In this document: piece after piece, positions 1-7,518 of the stretch
Layout of the letters: each line of letters starts with the position of its first letter
Position numbering within the stretch: position 1 is the first letter of the stretch
DNA from: Anaerolineales bacterium
GTDB lineage: Bacteria; Chloroflexota; Anaerolineae; Anaerolineales; UBA11579
Reading direction: 5' to 3'
Assembly (NCBI GenBank): GCA_021463845.1
Contig: JAJTXV010000001.1
Location: 186,001-250,000 of the forward strand
Length of the DNA stretch: 64,000 nucleotides
Notes under the pieces: model-generated
Told to the model about the DNA's origin: nothing
Database searches by the model: none
The model's input: only the letters and a program-made list of their open reading frames with translations
Translations under genes and position numbers: made by a program

Positions 1-1331
1 CCCTGGATGCGCTCAACGGACGTGTGCTGGCGCTGGTGGGCGATATGCAGACCGCCCACGCGGCAGGCAACCTGCTGCTGCCGTTTGTTTACTTGGATTC
101 GTTCGCGGCGGGCAATGCGCCCGCGACGCTAACGTGGAATTTTGACACGGCCGCCGCGGCCGGGTTGCGCGGCCCGTTGAGCATGCGCAGCGCGCTGGCG
201 AACGGGTTGGCGCAGCCCGCCCAAGCCGCCCTGGAGCAGAACGGCGCCCACCACACCGCCAGTGTGCTGGCTGCGGCAGGCCTGGGCGCCTTCCGCAGCG
301 CGCTGAGCGCGCCGCAGGCCGCCGAACAGGTATTGGGCGATGCGGCCGCCAGCCCGCTGGAGCTGGCCGCCGCCTACGCCAGCCTGAGCAGCGGCCAGTT
401 GAGCGGGCAGTGGCTGCAGGGCCGCTTGCAGCCCGCCAGCTTGCTGTTCGTCACCGATGAGACCGGCCAAGTGGTGCTTGATTGGAGCCAGCCGCAGTAT
501 GAGGCCCTGGCGAGCGCCGAGCTGGCCTTCTTGATCAGCGATACATTGAGCGATGTCAGCGTGCGCCCGGCCCAGGCGCGCCAGCGCATGCTGGCGCTGG
601 GCCGCCCGGCCGCTTTAGCGCCCGAAGGTGTCTCTGCCGATTGGCAATTAGGTTACACGCCGCAGCGCGTGGTGTTGAGCCTGGGCGCGGCGGATTGGCC
701 GGCCTTGTTCGCCGCCGCGCATGCCAGCCTGCCCATCCGCGATTGGCAGGCGCCGGGCGGCTTGAGTTCAGTCATGGTGTGTGTCCCCTCCGGCCAGCTG
801 CCGGATGAAGATTGCCCGCAGACCCGCCGCGAATACTTCGTCAGCGGCACCGAGCCGCGCTTCGCAGATGCGTTGTACGAGCGCCTGGCGGTGAACTCGC
901 TGAATGGCCGCTTGGCGACCGTGTTCACGCCCGCCGAGTTTGTGCACGAGGAATTATTCGTGCGTGTGCCCGCCGCGCTGCACACCGCCGCCCTGGCGGC
1001 GGGTCTGCCGCTGCCCCCCGAAGACTTTGACAGCGTGCCAGCCTTCCCGGCCGGCAACGCCGTCAGCCTGCTGCAACCTGAGCGCTTCAGCACGGTCAGC
1101 GGTACGCTGACCGTGCGCGGCCAGACGGGTGAGCAGGCCACTGGCTGGGACTTGCAGGTGGGGCAGGGGCTCTATCCGCGCCGCTGGCTGCAGCTGGCCA
1201 GCGGCAGCAGTGCCCAACCGCGGGCGCAGTGGGATACGAGTGGACTCAGTGGGCTGTGGGTGATCCAGCTGCAAGTGTGGGATGAAGACGGCAATGTAAG
1301 CCGTAGTTATACGGTGGTAACTGTTGAATAG
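1..1331 (+). CDS. Penicillin-binding protein-like C-terminal part, transpeptidase domain apparently inactive (5' partial)
   Basis: The reading frame is open to the left edge (codons for LDALNGRVLALVG precede and include the track's GTG), so the N-terminus, probably a glycosyltransferase domain, lies outside the window. Landmarks of class A PBP transpeptidase domains are present in order: GRVLALVG, PATLTW, GPLSMRSALAN, ASPLELAAAYASLSSGQ, GRPAA and LGYTP, followed by a VCVPSG...C...VSGTEP segment typical of PBP1A/1C tails and a C-terminal beta domain. At each active-site position the catalytic residues are missing: the SxxK site reads GNLLLP, the SxN site reads NGLAQP, and the KTG site after GRPAA reads LAPEG. 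The fold looks conserved while the chemistry looks lost. Family membership is clear; loss of activity is inferred from alignment by eye. Confidence 0.75.
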   Translation, partial: LDALNGRVLALVGDMQTAHAAGNLLLPFVYLDSFAAGNAPATLTWNFDTAAAAGLRGPLSMRSALANGLAQPAQAALEQNGAHHTASVLAAAGLGAFRSALSAPQAAEQVLGDAAASPLELAAAYASLSSGQLSGQWLQGRLQPASLLFVTDETGQVVLDWSQPQYEALASAELAFLISDTLSDVSVRPAQARQRMLALGRPAALAPEGVSADWQLGYTPQRVVLSLGAADWPALFAAAHASLPIRDWQAPGGLSSVMVCVPSGQLPDEDCPQTRREYFVSGTEPRFADALYERLAVNSLNGRLATVFTPAEFVHEELFVRVPAALHTAALAAGLPLPPEDFDSVPAFPAGNAVSLLQPERFSTVSGTLTVRGQTGEQATGWDLQVGQGLYPRRWLQLASGSSAQPRAQWDTSGLSGLWVIQLQVWDEDGNVSRSYTVVTVE

Positions 1332-1350
1332 GGCGAGGCATGCCTCGCCC
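1331..1350. repeat. 20-bp perfect palindrome GGGCGAGGCATGCCTCGCCC, copy 1
   Basis: The two 10-base arms GGGCGAGGCA and TGCCTCGCCC are exact reverse complements. The palindrome begins on the last base of the stop codon of the PBP-like gene and is followed by CTAC. A second identical copy lies at 1583-1602 and a variant at 10742-10761. It could act as a transcription end hairpin but has no T-run. Confidence 0.8.
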
Positions 1351-1387
1351 CTACGCTCGACTTACAAGCATGCGTGCTTCTACGATT

Positions 1388-1535
1388 TGTCATTCCGAAC
1401 GAGCCGCGTAGCGGCGAGGAGGAATCCGTATGGGCTAGTTGAGACTTGTGCATATCTGGATAAGCGAGTGCTTTTTGCAGATATGCTGGTTTTGCAAGAT
1501 GAATACGGATTCCTCGCTGCGCTCGGAATGACAAA
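1388..1535. repeat. Imperfect inverted-repeat element bounded by TGTCATTCCGA / TCGGAATGACA
   Basis: The left end starts TGTCATTCCGAACGAG and runs to GAGGAATCCGTAT. The right end, GAATACGGATTCCTCG...CTCGGAATGACA, is its near reverse complement. Inside is a second inverted repeat, CATATCTG/CAGATATG. No coding capacity is convincing. It resembles the widespread small intergenic palindromic elements (MITE-like). A single-arm relative lies at 16615, and TCATTGCGAG relatives lie at 7448 and 21059. Confidence 0.7.
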
Positions 1536-1580
1536 GCTGTGTTAGTAGTGACGATGCGCGGTGCTGTAGGAGAATAATCT

Positions 1581-1606
1581 AGGGGCGAGGCATGCCTCGC
1601 CCCTAC
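1581..1606. repeat. 20-bp palindrome copy 2, possible bidirectional terminator
   Basis: This is a second exact copy of GGGCGAGGCATGCCTCGCCC with longer flanking pairing (ATCTAGG...CCTACCTAGAT). It sits 17 bases past the stop of the minus-strand ABC gene, between two genes that converge here. The rest of the 1332-1622 gap holds only the inverted-repeat element. Confidence 0.65.
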
Positions 1607-1622
1607 CTAGATTGCCTGAACC

Positions 1623-3620
1623 CTAGCCCGCCATTTCTTCTTGCTTCTTGAACTGGCTCATGTACAGGTCGTAATAGAAGCCCTTTTTCTCGAGCAGCTC
1701 GGCGTGTTTGCCGCGCTCGATGATCTCACCGGCTTTGAGCACCAGAATGACATCCGCGTTACGGATGGTGCTGAGGCGGTGGGCGATCACAAAGCTGGTG
1801 CGGCCGGCCAACAGCTTCTCCAGCGCACTCTGGATCAGGCGCTCGGTGCGGGTGTCCACGCTGCTGGTGGCCTCGTCCAGGATGAGGATGCGCGGGTCGG
1901 CAAGGGCCGCCCGGGCGATGGCTAGCAGCTGGCGCTGACCCTGGCTCAGGCCGGAGCCGCGCTCGCCCAACACGGTGTTGTACTTCTCCGGCAGGCGCTC
2001 GATGAAGCTGTCGGCATGCGCCAGCTTGGCGGCCGCAACCACTTCCTCATCCGTAGCCTGCGGGCGGCCAAAGCGGATGTTCTCCATGACCGTGGTGCTG
2101 AACAAGAAGGTGTCTTGCAGCACTATGCCGATCTGCTGGCGAAGCGACTCCTGCGTGACCTCGCGCACATCCGTACCGTCGATCTTGACCGAACCGCCGG
2201 TGACATCATAAAAGCGCGGGATCAGATTGATGATGGTGGTCTTGCCCGCCCCGGTCGGCCCAACGATGGCCACGGTCTGGCCCGGGTTGGCGTAGAAATT
2301 CACATTGCGCAGCACTGGCTCGCCAGCCTTGTACTCGGCGCTGACGTTGTCCAGCTCGACCTTGCCCTCGATCGCGCCCATGATCTGAGCGTTGGGCTTG
2401 TCTTGGATGCTTGGCACCACATCTAGCAGGCCAAAGATGCGCTCGGCGCCGGCCACGGCGCTCTGGATGTTGCCCCACAGCACGGCGATCTGCTGGATGG
2501 GCTGGTTGAAGCGCTGCACATAGCCCAGGAAGGTGATCACAAGGCCGATGGAAACCGCCGTGCCGCCCAACGACGAGCCGTTGAGCAGCGCCAAGCCGCC
2601 GGCCACCGTCACGATCGCCAGCGCGAGATAGCTCAGCGCTTCCAGCACCGGCGCCAGCGCCGAGGTGAAGGCTACAGCGCGCACGTTGGCGTCACGGTTG
2701 GCGGCGTTGGTGGCGCGGAAATGCTCGATGTTCTCCTCGGCGCGGTTGAAGGCTTGCGACTCGCGCACCGCCGAGATGCTTTCCTGCAGGTTGGCGTTGA
2801 CCGAGCCCATCTCCACCCGCGTCTTGCGGAAGGCTTTGCGGGCCTGTTCCGAGAACCAGATGGTGGCCACCGCCATCAGCGGTGCGATCGCCATGCTGAG
2901 CAGGGCGAAGGTGACGTTCTTGGTGAGCATGTTGTAGGCGATCCACACCAGCAGCAGGATGCCGCTGACCACGTTCACCAACGCAAAGCTCATTGCCTGC
3001 TGGATGGTGTCGCTGTCGTTGGTGATGCGGCTCATCAGGTCGCCTACTTCGTTCTCGGCGTAATAGCCAACCGGCAGGCTGTGCATGTGGCTGAACAGCT
3101 GGGCGCGCACGTCGCGCAGCACATGCTGGCCAGCCCAGCTCATTGAAAAGAAGGTCAGGCCAGTGAGGAAGGAGCCGATCATGAACAGCACGATCAGAAT
3201 AGCGATGAGCTGGCCCAGGCCCGCCACGCGCTCAGCGTTGGTCAGGTTGGCGGGGTCAGCAGGCAGCTCAAAATTGGCCAAGGTGAAGGCGCCCTTGATG
3301 ATGCGCTGGGTCGTGGTGGCCGACTCCACACCGCTGGCCAGCCAGCAGTTGCTCTGCGCCGCCTGGCTGGCATCGCCAGCCAGGGGCGATGCCTCGCCGC
3401 CGAAGCTGGCCGCCGCCGCGGGGGTCAGATAACAGTCAACGATCTGGCCGGTCAGTTCCGGCGTGGTGACCTGGGCCCAGGTGGCGATGATGACAAAGGT
3501 GCCAGCCAGCAGCAGGGCATACCAGAAGGGTTTGAAATAGGCGGCCAGGCGGCCCAGCGTCTCGCTGGTCCGTTTGGGCTTCAGGGCTTCCTGATCAAGT
3601 AATGCGCGGGTATTGAACAT
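1623..3620 (-). CDS. ABC exporter half-transporter, catalytically competent subunit
   Basis: The 665-residue protein has an N-terminal six-helix exporter membrane domain (about residues 30-380) and a C-terminal ATPase domain. The ATPase domain shows Walker A GPTGAGKTT, signature LSQGQRQ, Walker B ILILDEATSS with the catalytic Glu, and H-loop IAHRLS. A large extracytoplasmic loop sits between helices 1 and 2. An AGGAGA site precedes the ATG. It lies 17 bases downstream of a second half-transporter. The non-canonical LSQGQ signature here, together with the defective ATPase of the partner, matches heterodimeric exporters of the TM287/288 and BmrCD type, with one active and one degenerate nucleotide site. 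The substrate (drug, lipid or peptide) cannot be told. Confidence 0.93.
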   Translation of the reverse strand: MFNTRALLDQEALKPKRTSETLGRLAAYFKPFWYALLLAGTFVIIATWAQVTTPELTGQIVDCYLTPAAAASFGGEASPLAGDASQAAQSNCWLASGVESATTTQRIIKGAFTLANFELPADPANLTNAERVAGLGQLIAILIVLFMIGSFLTGLTFFSMSWAGQHVLRDVRAQLFSHMHSLPVGYYAENEVGDLMSRITNDSDTIQQAMSFALVNVVSGILLLVWIAYNMLTKNVTFALLSMAIAPLMAVATIWFSEQARKAFRKTRVEMGSVNANLQESISAVRESQAFNRAEENIEHFRATNAANRDANVRAVAFTSALAPVLEALSYLALAIVTVAGGLALLNGSSLGGTAVSIGLVITFLGYVQRFNQPIQQIAVLWGNIQSAVAGAERIFGLLDVVPSIQDKPNAQIMGAIEGKVELDNVSAEYKAGEPVLRNVNFYANPGQTVAIVGPTGAGKTTIINLIPRFYDVTGGSVKIDGTDVREVTQESLRQQIGIVLQDTFLFSTTVMENIRFGRPQATDEEVVAAAKLAHADSFIERLPEKYNTVLGERGSGLSQGQRQLLAIARAALADPRILILDEATSSVDTRTERLIQSALEKLLAGRTSFVIAHRLSTIRNADVILVLKAGEIIERGKHAELLEKKGFYYDLYMSQFKKQEEMAG

Positions 3621-3637
3621 GCGGTGTTCTCCTGCAG

Positions 3638-5665
3638 CTAGGCTGCGCTCTGCCCAGGCTTTTCGGCCTGGTCGCCTACCAGCTGCGAGTTGTAGATGTC
3701 AGCGTAGATCTCGTTCTCTTCCAGCAGCTGGGCGTGCTTACCGCTGGCCACGATCTTGCCTTTGTCGAGCACCAGGATCTGGTCGGCATTGATCACGGTG
3801 CTGATGCGCTGGGCGATCACGAAGGACGTGCGGCCCAGCATCAGCTGGTCGAGGGCGGCCTGGATCTGGCTCTCGGTCTGCAAGTCTACACTGGAGGTCG
3901 AGTCATCCAGGATCAGGATGCGCGGGTTGAGCAGCAAGGCCCGCGCGATCGCAATGCGCTGCTTCTGGCCGCCACTCAGCGTAGTGCCGCGCTCGCCCAC
4001 CGGGGTTTCGTACCCCTGCGGGAAGGACATGATGAACTCGTGGGCCGCGGCGGCTTTGGCCGCCGCTTCCACTTCGGCCTGGGTGGCCTCGGGCTTGCCG
4101 AAGGCAATGTTGTCGCGGATGTTGCCGCTGAACAAGGTCGTCTCTTGCAGCACGATGCCGATCTGGCTGCGCAGCGACTCGAGGGTCACATCGCGCAGGT
4201 CGTGCCCGTCCACGGTCACGCGGCCCTCGGAGGGATCGTAGAAGCGCGGGATGAGATTGATGATCGTGGTCTTGCCGGAGCCAGTTGCGCCCAGCAGGGC
4301 TACGGTCTGGCCGGGCTCGGCCGAAAAGCTGACATTGTCGAGCACGGGGTCGCCGCCGCCGAAGTAGCGGAAGGTCACATCTTCAAAGCGCACCTCGCCC
4401 TTGACTGGCGGCAGGGCCAACGCGCCAGGCTTGTCGGTCACGTCTGACTTGGCGTCCAGGATCTCGAAGATGCGCCCGGCTGAGGCCATGGCCTGGCCGA
4501 ACTGGCTGATGATGAAACCAAACTGGGCCAGCGGGATGAAGAGATAGATCAGGTACAGACTGAATTCCTGCCATTCACCCAGGCTGAGCGTGCCAGCGAT
4601 GATCTGCTGGCCGCCGGCGTTGAGCGTGGTGGCCTGGCCCAGGTTGGCGACCAGGAAGATGAGCGGGAACAAGAAGGTGAAGATGCGGGCGATGCGAATC
4701 TGCTCGTTCATTAGCGTGTTGACCGATTCGCCAAACTTGCGCTGCTCGCTCTTCTCGCGCGTGAAGGCCTTGACCACTTTGATGCCGGCCAGGTTCTCTT
4801 GCAGAATGGTGTTGAGGGCCGCCAGGCGTATCTGCAGTCTCATGAACAGCGGCTGGCTGATGCTGCCAAAGATGAAGAACAACGCCAGCGCCACCGGCAG
4901 GATCCACAGCGTGACCAGAGCCAGCTGCACATTGGTGGTGAACAGAATAATGAGCGTGGCGCTCAACAGCACCAGCGCGCTGACCAGTTGCACCAGGCCT
5001 TGACCCAGGAACAGGCGCACTTTTTCCACATCGTCCGTGGCGCGGATCATCAGCTGGCCGGTCTGGTTCTGGTCATGGTATGAAAATGACAGCCGCTGGA
5101 TCTTGGCGTACAGCTCATTGCGCATGTCGAACGACACGCTCTGCGAGTTACGCTCAGCCCAGTAGGATTGCAAAAAGGCGAACAGGCCGCGCAGCACGGC
5201 GAACACCACAATGAAAATGCCGGCCCGCACCAGCAGCTCGGGCGCGGCGGTTTGGTCTGCGGTCAGCTGGGTCACCAGCTGCTCCTGGGTCGTGCCCGGC
5301 GCGTAGTTGAGAAACTCCAGAATGCGCGGCAAGGCCTGCGCCATGAATGCAGTGGGGATGCTCTGCAAACTTTCCAGCACCTGGGTGGCGATGACGCCCT
5401 GGGTGACCGCATCGATCATGTTGCGGATCAGGCGCGGCACCGCCAGCTGCGCCAGCGTGGCCACCAGTAGGAAGATGTAGGGCAGGGCGGCTTCCCACTT
5501 GTAGCGGAACAAATAGCGCACTGCGCGCGGAAACACGCCTTTGGGTAGTCGGGGGCGGTTGGCGGCGCCAGCCGCCCGCTTTGAACGCTCCCGACCCTGG
5601 GTTTGGGTTGCTTGCACTAGGTTGTCCTTTCTGTTGCTACCGGTAAGAAGCGCTTCCATATTCAT
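3638..5665 (-). CDS. ABC exporter half-transporter with degenerate ATPase site
   Basis: The 675-residue protein has a basic N-terminal tail (about 1-45), a six-helix exporter domain and an ATPase domain. Walker A GATGSGKTT and the signature LSGGQKQR are intact. Walker B ends LILDDSTSS, with Asp in place of the catalytic Glu, and the H-loop reads IAQRIS, with Gln in place of His. These are the hallmark changes of the non-hydrolysing subunit of heterodimeric exporters. It is first in a two-gene unit with the 1623-3620 gene. ATGs at 5665 and 5659 are both possible starts, and neither has a clear Shine-Dalgarno sequence. Confidence 0.92.
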   Translation of the reverse strand: MNMEALLTGSNRKDNLVQATQTQGRERSKRAAGAANRPRLPKGVFPRAVRYLFRYKWEAALPYIFLLVATLAQLAVPRLIRNMIDAVTQGVIATQVLESLQSIPTAFMAQALPRILEFLNYAPGTTQEQLVTQLTADQTAAPELLVRAGIFIVVFAVLRGLFAFLQSYWAERNSQSVSFDMRNELYAKIQRLSFSYHDQNQTGQLMIRATDDVEKVRLFLGQGLVQLVSALVLLSATLIILFTTNVQLALVTLWILPVALALFFIFGSISQPLFMRLQIRLAALNTILQENLAGIKVVKAFTREKSEQRKFGESVNTLMNEQIRIARIFTFLFPLIFLVANLGQATTLNAGGQQIIAGTLSLGEWQEFSLYLIYLFIPLAQFGFIISQFGQAMASAGRIFEILDAKSDVTDKPGALALPPVKGEVRFEDVTFRYFGGGDPVLDNVSFSAEPGQTVALLGATGSGKTTIINLIPRFYDPSEGRVTVDGHDLRDVTLESLRSQIGIVLQETTLFSGNIRDNIAFGKPEATQAEVEAAAKAAAAHEFIMSFPQGYETPVGERGTTLSGGQKQRIAIARALLLNPRILILDDSTSSVDLQTESQIQAALDQLMLGRTSFVIAQRISTVINADQILVLDKGKIVASGKHAQLLEENEIYADIYNSQLVGDQAEKPGQSAA

Positions 5666-5778
5666 AAGCCGTTAAGGCTTCTGAAATACAAAAGCGGATA
5701 AGTGTAACGATGTCCTGCTAAACGTCAAGGAACAAAATGCGCATCGCAGGCGTTAGTAAAAGTGATAGGAGGTAACTT

Positions 5779-6189
5779 ATGAAAACCATGCTTACTTTGA
5801 TGCTTTTGGGCGCCGTGGCGCTGTCTGCTTGCGCCAGCGTTCCCCAATCCCCGGAACTGGGTGGTGGCGCCTGGGTGCTAACCAGCTTGGATGGCAATAC
5901 CCAGGTGGGCAGCGCCGCCGGGGGCAACGACATCACCTTGCAGTTTGGCGAGGATGGCCGCGCCGGCGGCAGCGGTGGCTGCAACCAGTATGGCGCTGGC
6001 TACACCGTATCTGGCAACATGCTGACCTTTGAACAGCCGGTATCGACCCTGATGTACTGCGAACCCGAACTGACCATGCAGAACGAAGCCGCCTATCTGC
6101 AAGCCCTCACTATGGTGGGCGAGTGGCAGATCAGTGGCAGCACGCTGACCCTGACAGGTGGCGGACACACCCTGGTCTTCACCCGCTAG
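5779..6189 (+). CDS. META/HslJ domain lipoprotein
   Basis: The 136-residue protein begins with a lipoprotein signal (MKTMLTLMLLGAVALSAC) whose lipobox LSAC predicts acylation at Cys19. The rest is a single META domain (HslJ-like): WVLTSLDG, the GGCNQYG turn, the MYC...E..YL segment and a final VFTR strand. The family includes E. coli HslJ, linked to heat shock and novobiocin resistance, but the biochemical role is not settled. A near-perfect AGGAGGT lies 6 bases before the ATG. It is a stand-alone gene followed at once by a strong terminator, and it diverges from the ABC pair. Confidence 0.88.
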   Translation: MKTMLTLMLLGAVALSACASVPQSPELGGGAWVLTSLDGNTQVGSAAGGNDITLQFGEDGRAGGSGGCNQYGAGYTVSGNMLTFEQPVSTLMYCEPELTMQNEAAYLQALTMVGEWQISGSTLTLTGGGHTLVFTR

Positions 6190-6201
6190 CTGATCGGCAA
6201 A

Positions 6202-6234
6202 CAAAAGAGGCGCACATTGTGCGCCTCTTTTGTT
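6202..6234 (+). terminator. Rho-independent terminator
   Basis: The inverted repeat CAAAAGAGGCGCAC-ATT-GTGCGCCTCTTTTG ends in a T-run. It serves the META lipoprotein gene and, through the A-run on the other side, can also serve the converging minus-strand SNase-like gene. Confidence 0.9.
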
Positions 6235-6251
6235 GCTTTGCAGCTCTCAGT

Positions 6252-6836
6252 CTAGGGGACGGAGTTGAACAAGCGCTCGCAGGCCGTGTTGGGGGACTCA
6301 GGGGAGGCGCCAACAACACCCTGCTGCAATAGACGCAGGTTGACGAAGGCGTCACCCACCATCACATAGCGCAGATAGCGCCCATATTCATCTGTATCCG
6401 CTTCATCACGTACCAGGATCACCTGTTGGTTCTCGATCAGGGCGCGGTTGGCTTCCAAGGCTTGCGGGCTGTCGCCATCGTCAATGCCAATGTAGCGCAC
6501 GCCGTAATCTTTGCCGTCCACGCGCACCACAATGCTGTCACCGGTGTAGATCTCCACCACGGTGCCCACCGAGCGGTCAGTGCCCAGGGGCACGCAGCTG
6601 GCTTCGGCGGGCAGGCCGGGGATGCTTTCAGCGGTCGGCAGCAGGGAGCCGGGATCGCTGGTCTGAGCCGGGGCTTCTTCGGCAGGCGCTTCGGTGGCAT
6701 CCGCAGGGGCGGGAGCCTGCTGGGTCAGCAGGGCCGCCACGGCGGTTTGTACGGCGGTATCGTCAGTGCTGGGCGCCGAGGGGGCGCAGGCGGCCAGCAG
6801 CATCGTGATCAGGGTTATTGCAAGGACTTTTTTCAT
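6252..6836 (-). CDS. SNase-like (thermonuclease fold) lipoprotein
   Basis: The 194-residue protein carries a lipoprotein signal with lipobox LAAC (Cys17), then a Pro/Ala/Glu-rich spacer to about residue 75, then a staphylococcal-nuclease OB-fold. The landmarks are TVVEIYTGDSIVV, VRYIGID, EANRALIE, DEYGRYLRYV and VNLRLLQQG. The two nuclease arginines (VRYIGID and YGRYLRY) are present. The segment after IGID, which in active relatives reads like DTPE...CFGEEA, is shortened to DGDSPQALEA, so the usual catalytic Glu appears to be missing. A GAGAGGTG site precedes the ATG. It is exported and membrane-anchored; nuclease activity is doubtful. Confidence 0.8.
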   Translation of the reverse strand: MKKVLAITLITMLLAACAPSAPSTDDTAVQTAVAALLTQQAPAPADATEAPAEEAPAQTSDPGSLLPTAESIPGLPAEASCVPLGTDRSVGTVVEIYTGDSIVVRVDGKDYGVRYIGIDDGDSPQALEANRALIENQQVILVRDEADTDEYGRYLRYVMVGDAFVNLRLLQQGVVGASPESPNTACERLFNSVP

Positions 6837-6884
6837 AACACCTCTCTTGAGCCAGAAGTATAGCGGCTCTAGTTTGGAGCGGCA

Positions 6885-7394
6885 TTAATCTTCGGGTGCG
6901 TAGGGAGCCTTGCCATGCTGGTCACCCACATAGCTGGCCAAACCGGTGTGCCCCAGCATCTGGCGGATGCCCTGGCTCTCGCCCAGGTGATACCAGTAAT
7001 GGTGACGCACCCGCAGCAAGTAGGAGCCGATGCTCTCGCGGTACTCGGTGCCGTCTTCCTGGGTCAAATGCTTGATGAGCTTCTTGCTGGTAAGCGTATC
7101 CAGCCATGCGTCGCTGGCGGCCGTGATCGCTTTCCACGCCTTCCAGGCATACGCCAGGGTAGGCGTGCTGGCCGGCGCGCCGTTGGCCTGCTCGCGCACT
7201 TCGGGCACCAGCAGGATGCCCTGGGCGCGGGTGAGCCAATATAACTGCTCGTGCCAGGCCATATGGGCGATGATCCAGCTGATGCTGTTCATTGGCCCGA
7301 GGCGTTTTTGGGCATCCGCTTCGGAGAGATTCTTGAGCCCGCGCTGGAACTCCTTGCGGGTAAAGCGTAGTTGTTCTACCAGTGGATGAGCCAT
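6885..7394 (-). CDS. DinB-family four-helix protein
   Basis: The product is about 169 residues when started at MAHPLVEQL. The ORF track's longer start (7421) is rejected because the extra codons run through a terminator hairpin and past the -10 box. The DinB/YfiT metal-binding histidines appear in AHMAWHEQLYW and in RHHYWYHLGE, in the expected helices. DinB proteins are four-helix bundles, often thiol-dependent transferases or of unknown function, so no substrate is assigned. There is no Shine-Dalgarno sequence; the box TATACT lies 6 bases before the ATG, suggesting a leaderless message. Confidence 0.82.
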   Translation of the reverse strand: MAHPLVEQLRFTRKEFQRGLKNLSEADAQKRLGPMNSISWIIAHMAWHEQLYWLTRAQGILLVPEVREQANGAPASTPTLAYAWKAWKAITAASDAWLDTLTSKKLIKHLTQEDGTEYRESIGSYLLRVRHHYWYHLGESQGIRQMLGHTGLASYVGDQHGKAPYAPED

Positions 7395-7400
7395 GAGCGC

Positions 7401-7406
7401 AGTATA
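7401..7406 (-). promoter_or_regulatory. -10 box TATACT for leaderless start (DinB gene)
   Basis: On the minus strand TATACT is followed by GCGCTC and then ATG. A 6-base gap puts the transcription start on or next to the start codon. Confidence 0.55.
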
Positions 7407-7407
7407 C

Positions 7408-7440
7408 AAAAAAGAGCGCACCAGCGGTGCGCTCTTTTTT
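7408..7440 (-). terminator. Rho-independent terminator of the gcv operon
   Basis: AAAAAAGAGCGCACC-AGC-GGTGCGCTCTTTTTT is a perfect hairpin with T-runs on both strands. It lies downstream of gcvPB and just upstream of the DinB promoter. Confidence 0.9.
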
Positions 7441-7447
7441 GCTTTGT

Positions 7448-7504
7448 GTCATTGCGAGGATCCTGAAAGTTGCATGAATATGCAACTTTCAGCCCGAAGC
7501 AATC
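7448..7504. repeat. TCATTGCGAG...GAAGCAATCT repeat carrying an inserted hairpin
   Basis: The known TCATTGCGAGxxGAAGCAATCT intergenic motif is split here by a perfect 13-bp-arm hairpin, CTGAAAGTTGCAT-GAAT-ATGCAACTTTCAG (7463-7492). It lies 14 bases past the end of gcvPB. Related copies are at 21059 and, as TCATTCCGA, at 1388 and 16615. Confidence 0.6.
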
Positions 7505-7518
7505 TCCAAGCTCGCGGG

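Noticed and set aside
1307-1545. Two 73-75 residue ORFs between the PBP-like and ABC genes
   Set aside because: They are translations of the inverted-repeat element and of the palindrome.
7446-7515. Possible CRISPR-like or tRNA-like palindrome
   Set aside because: It is a single hairpin within a TCATTGCGAG repeat, with no repeat-spacer array and no tRNA arms.
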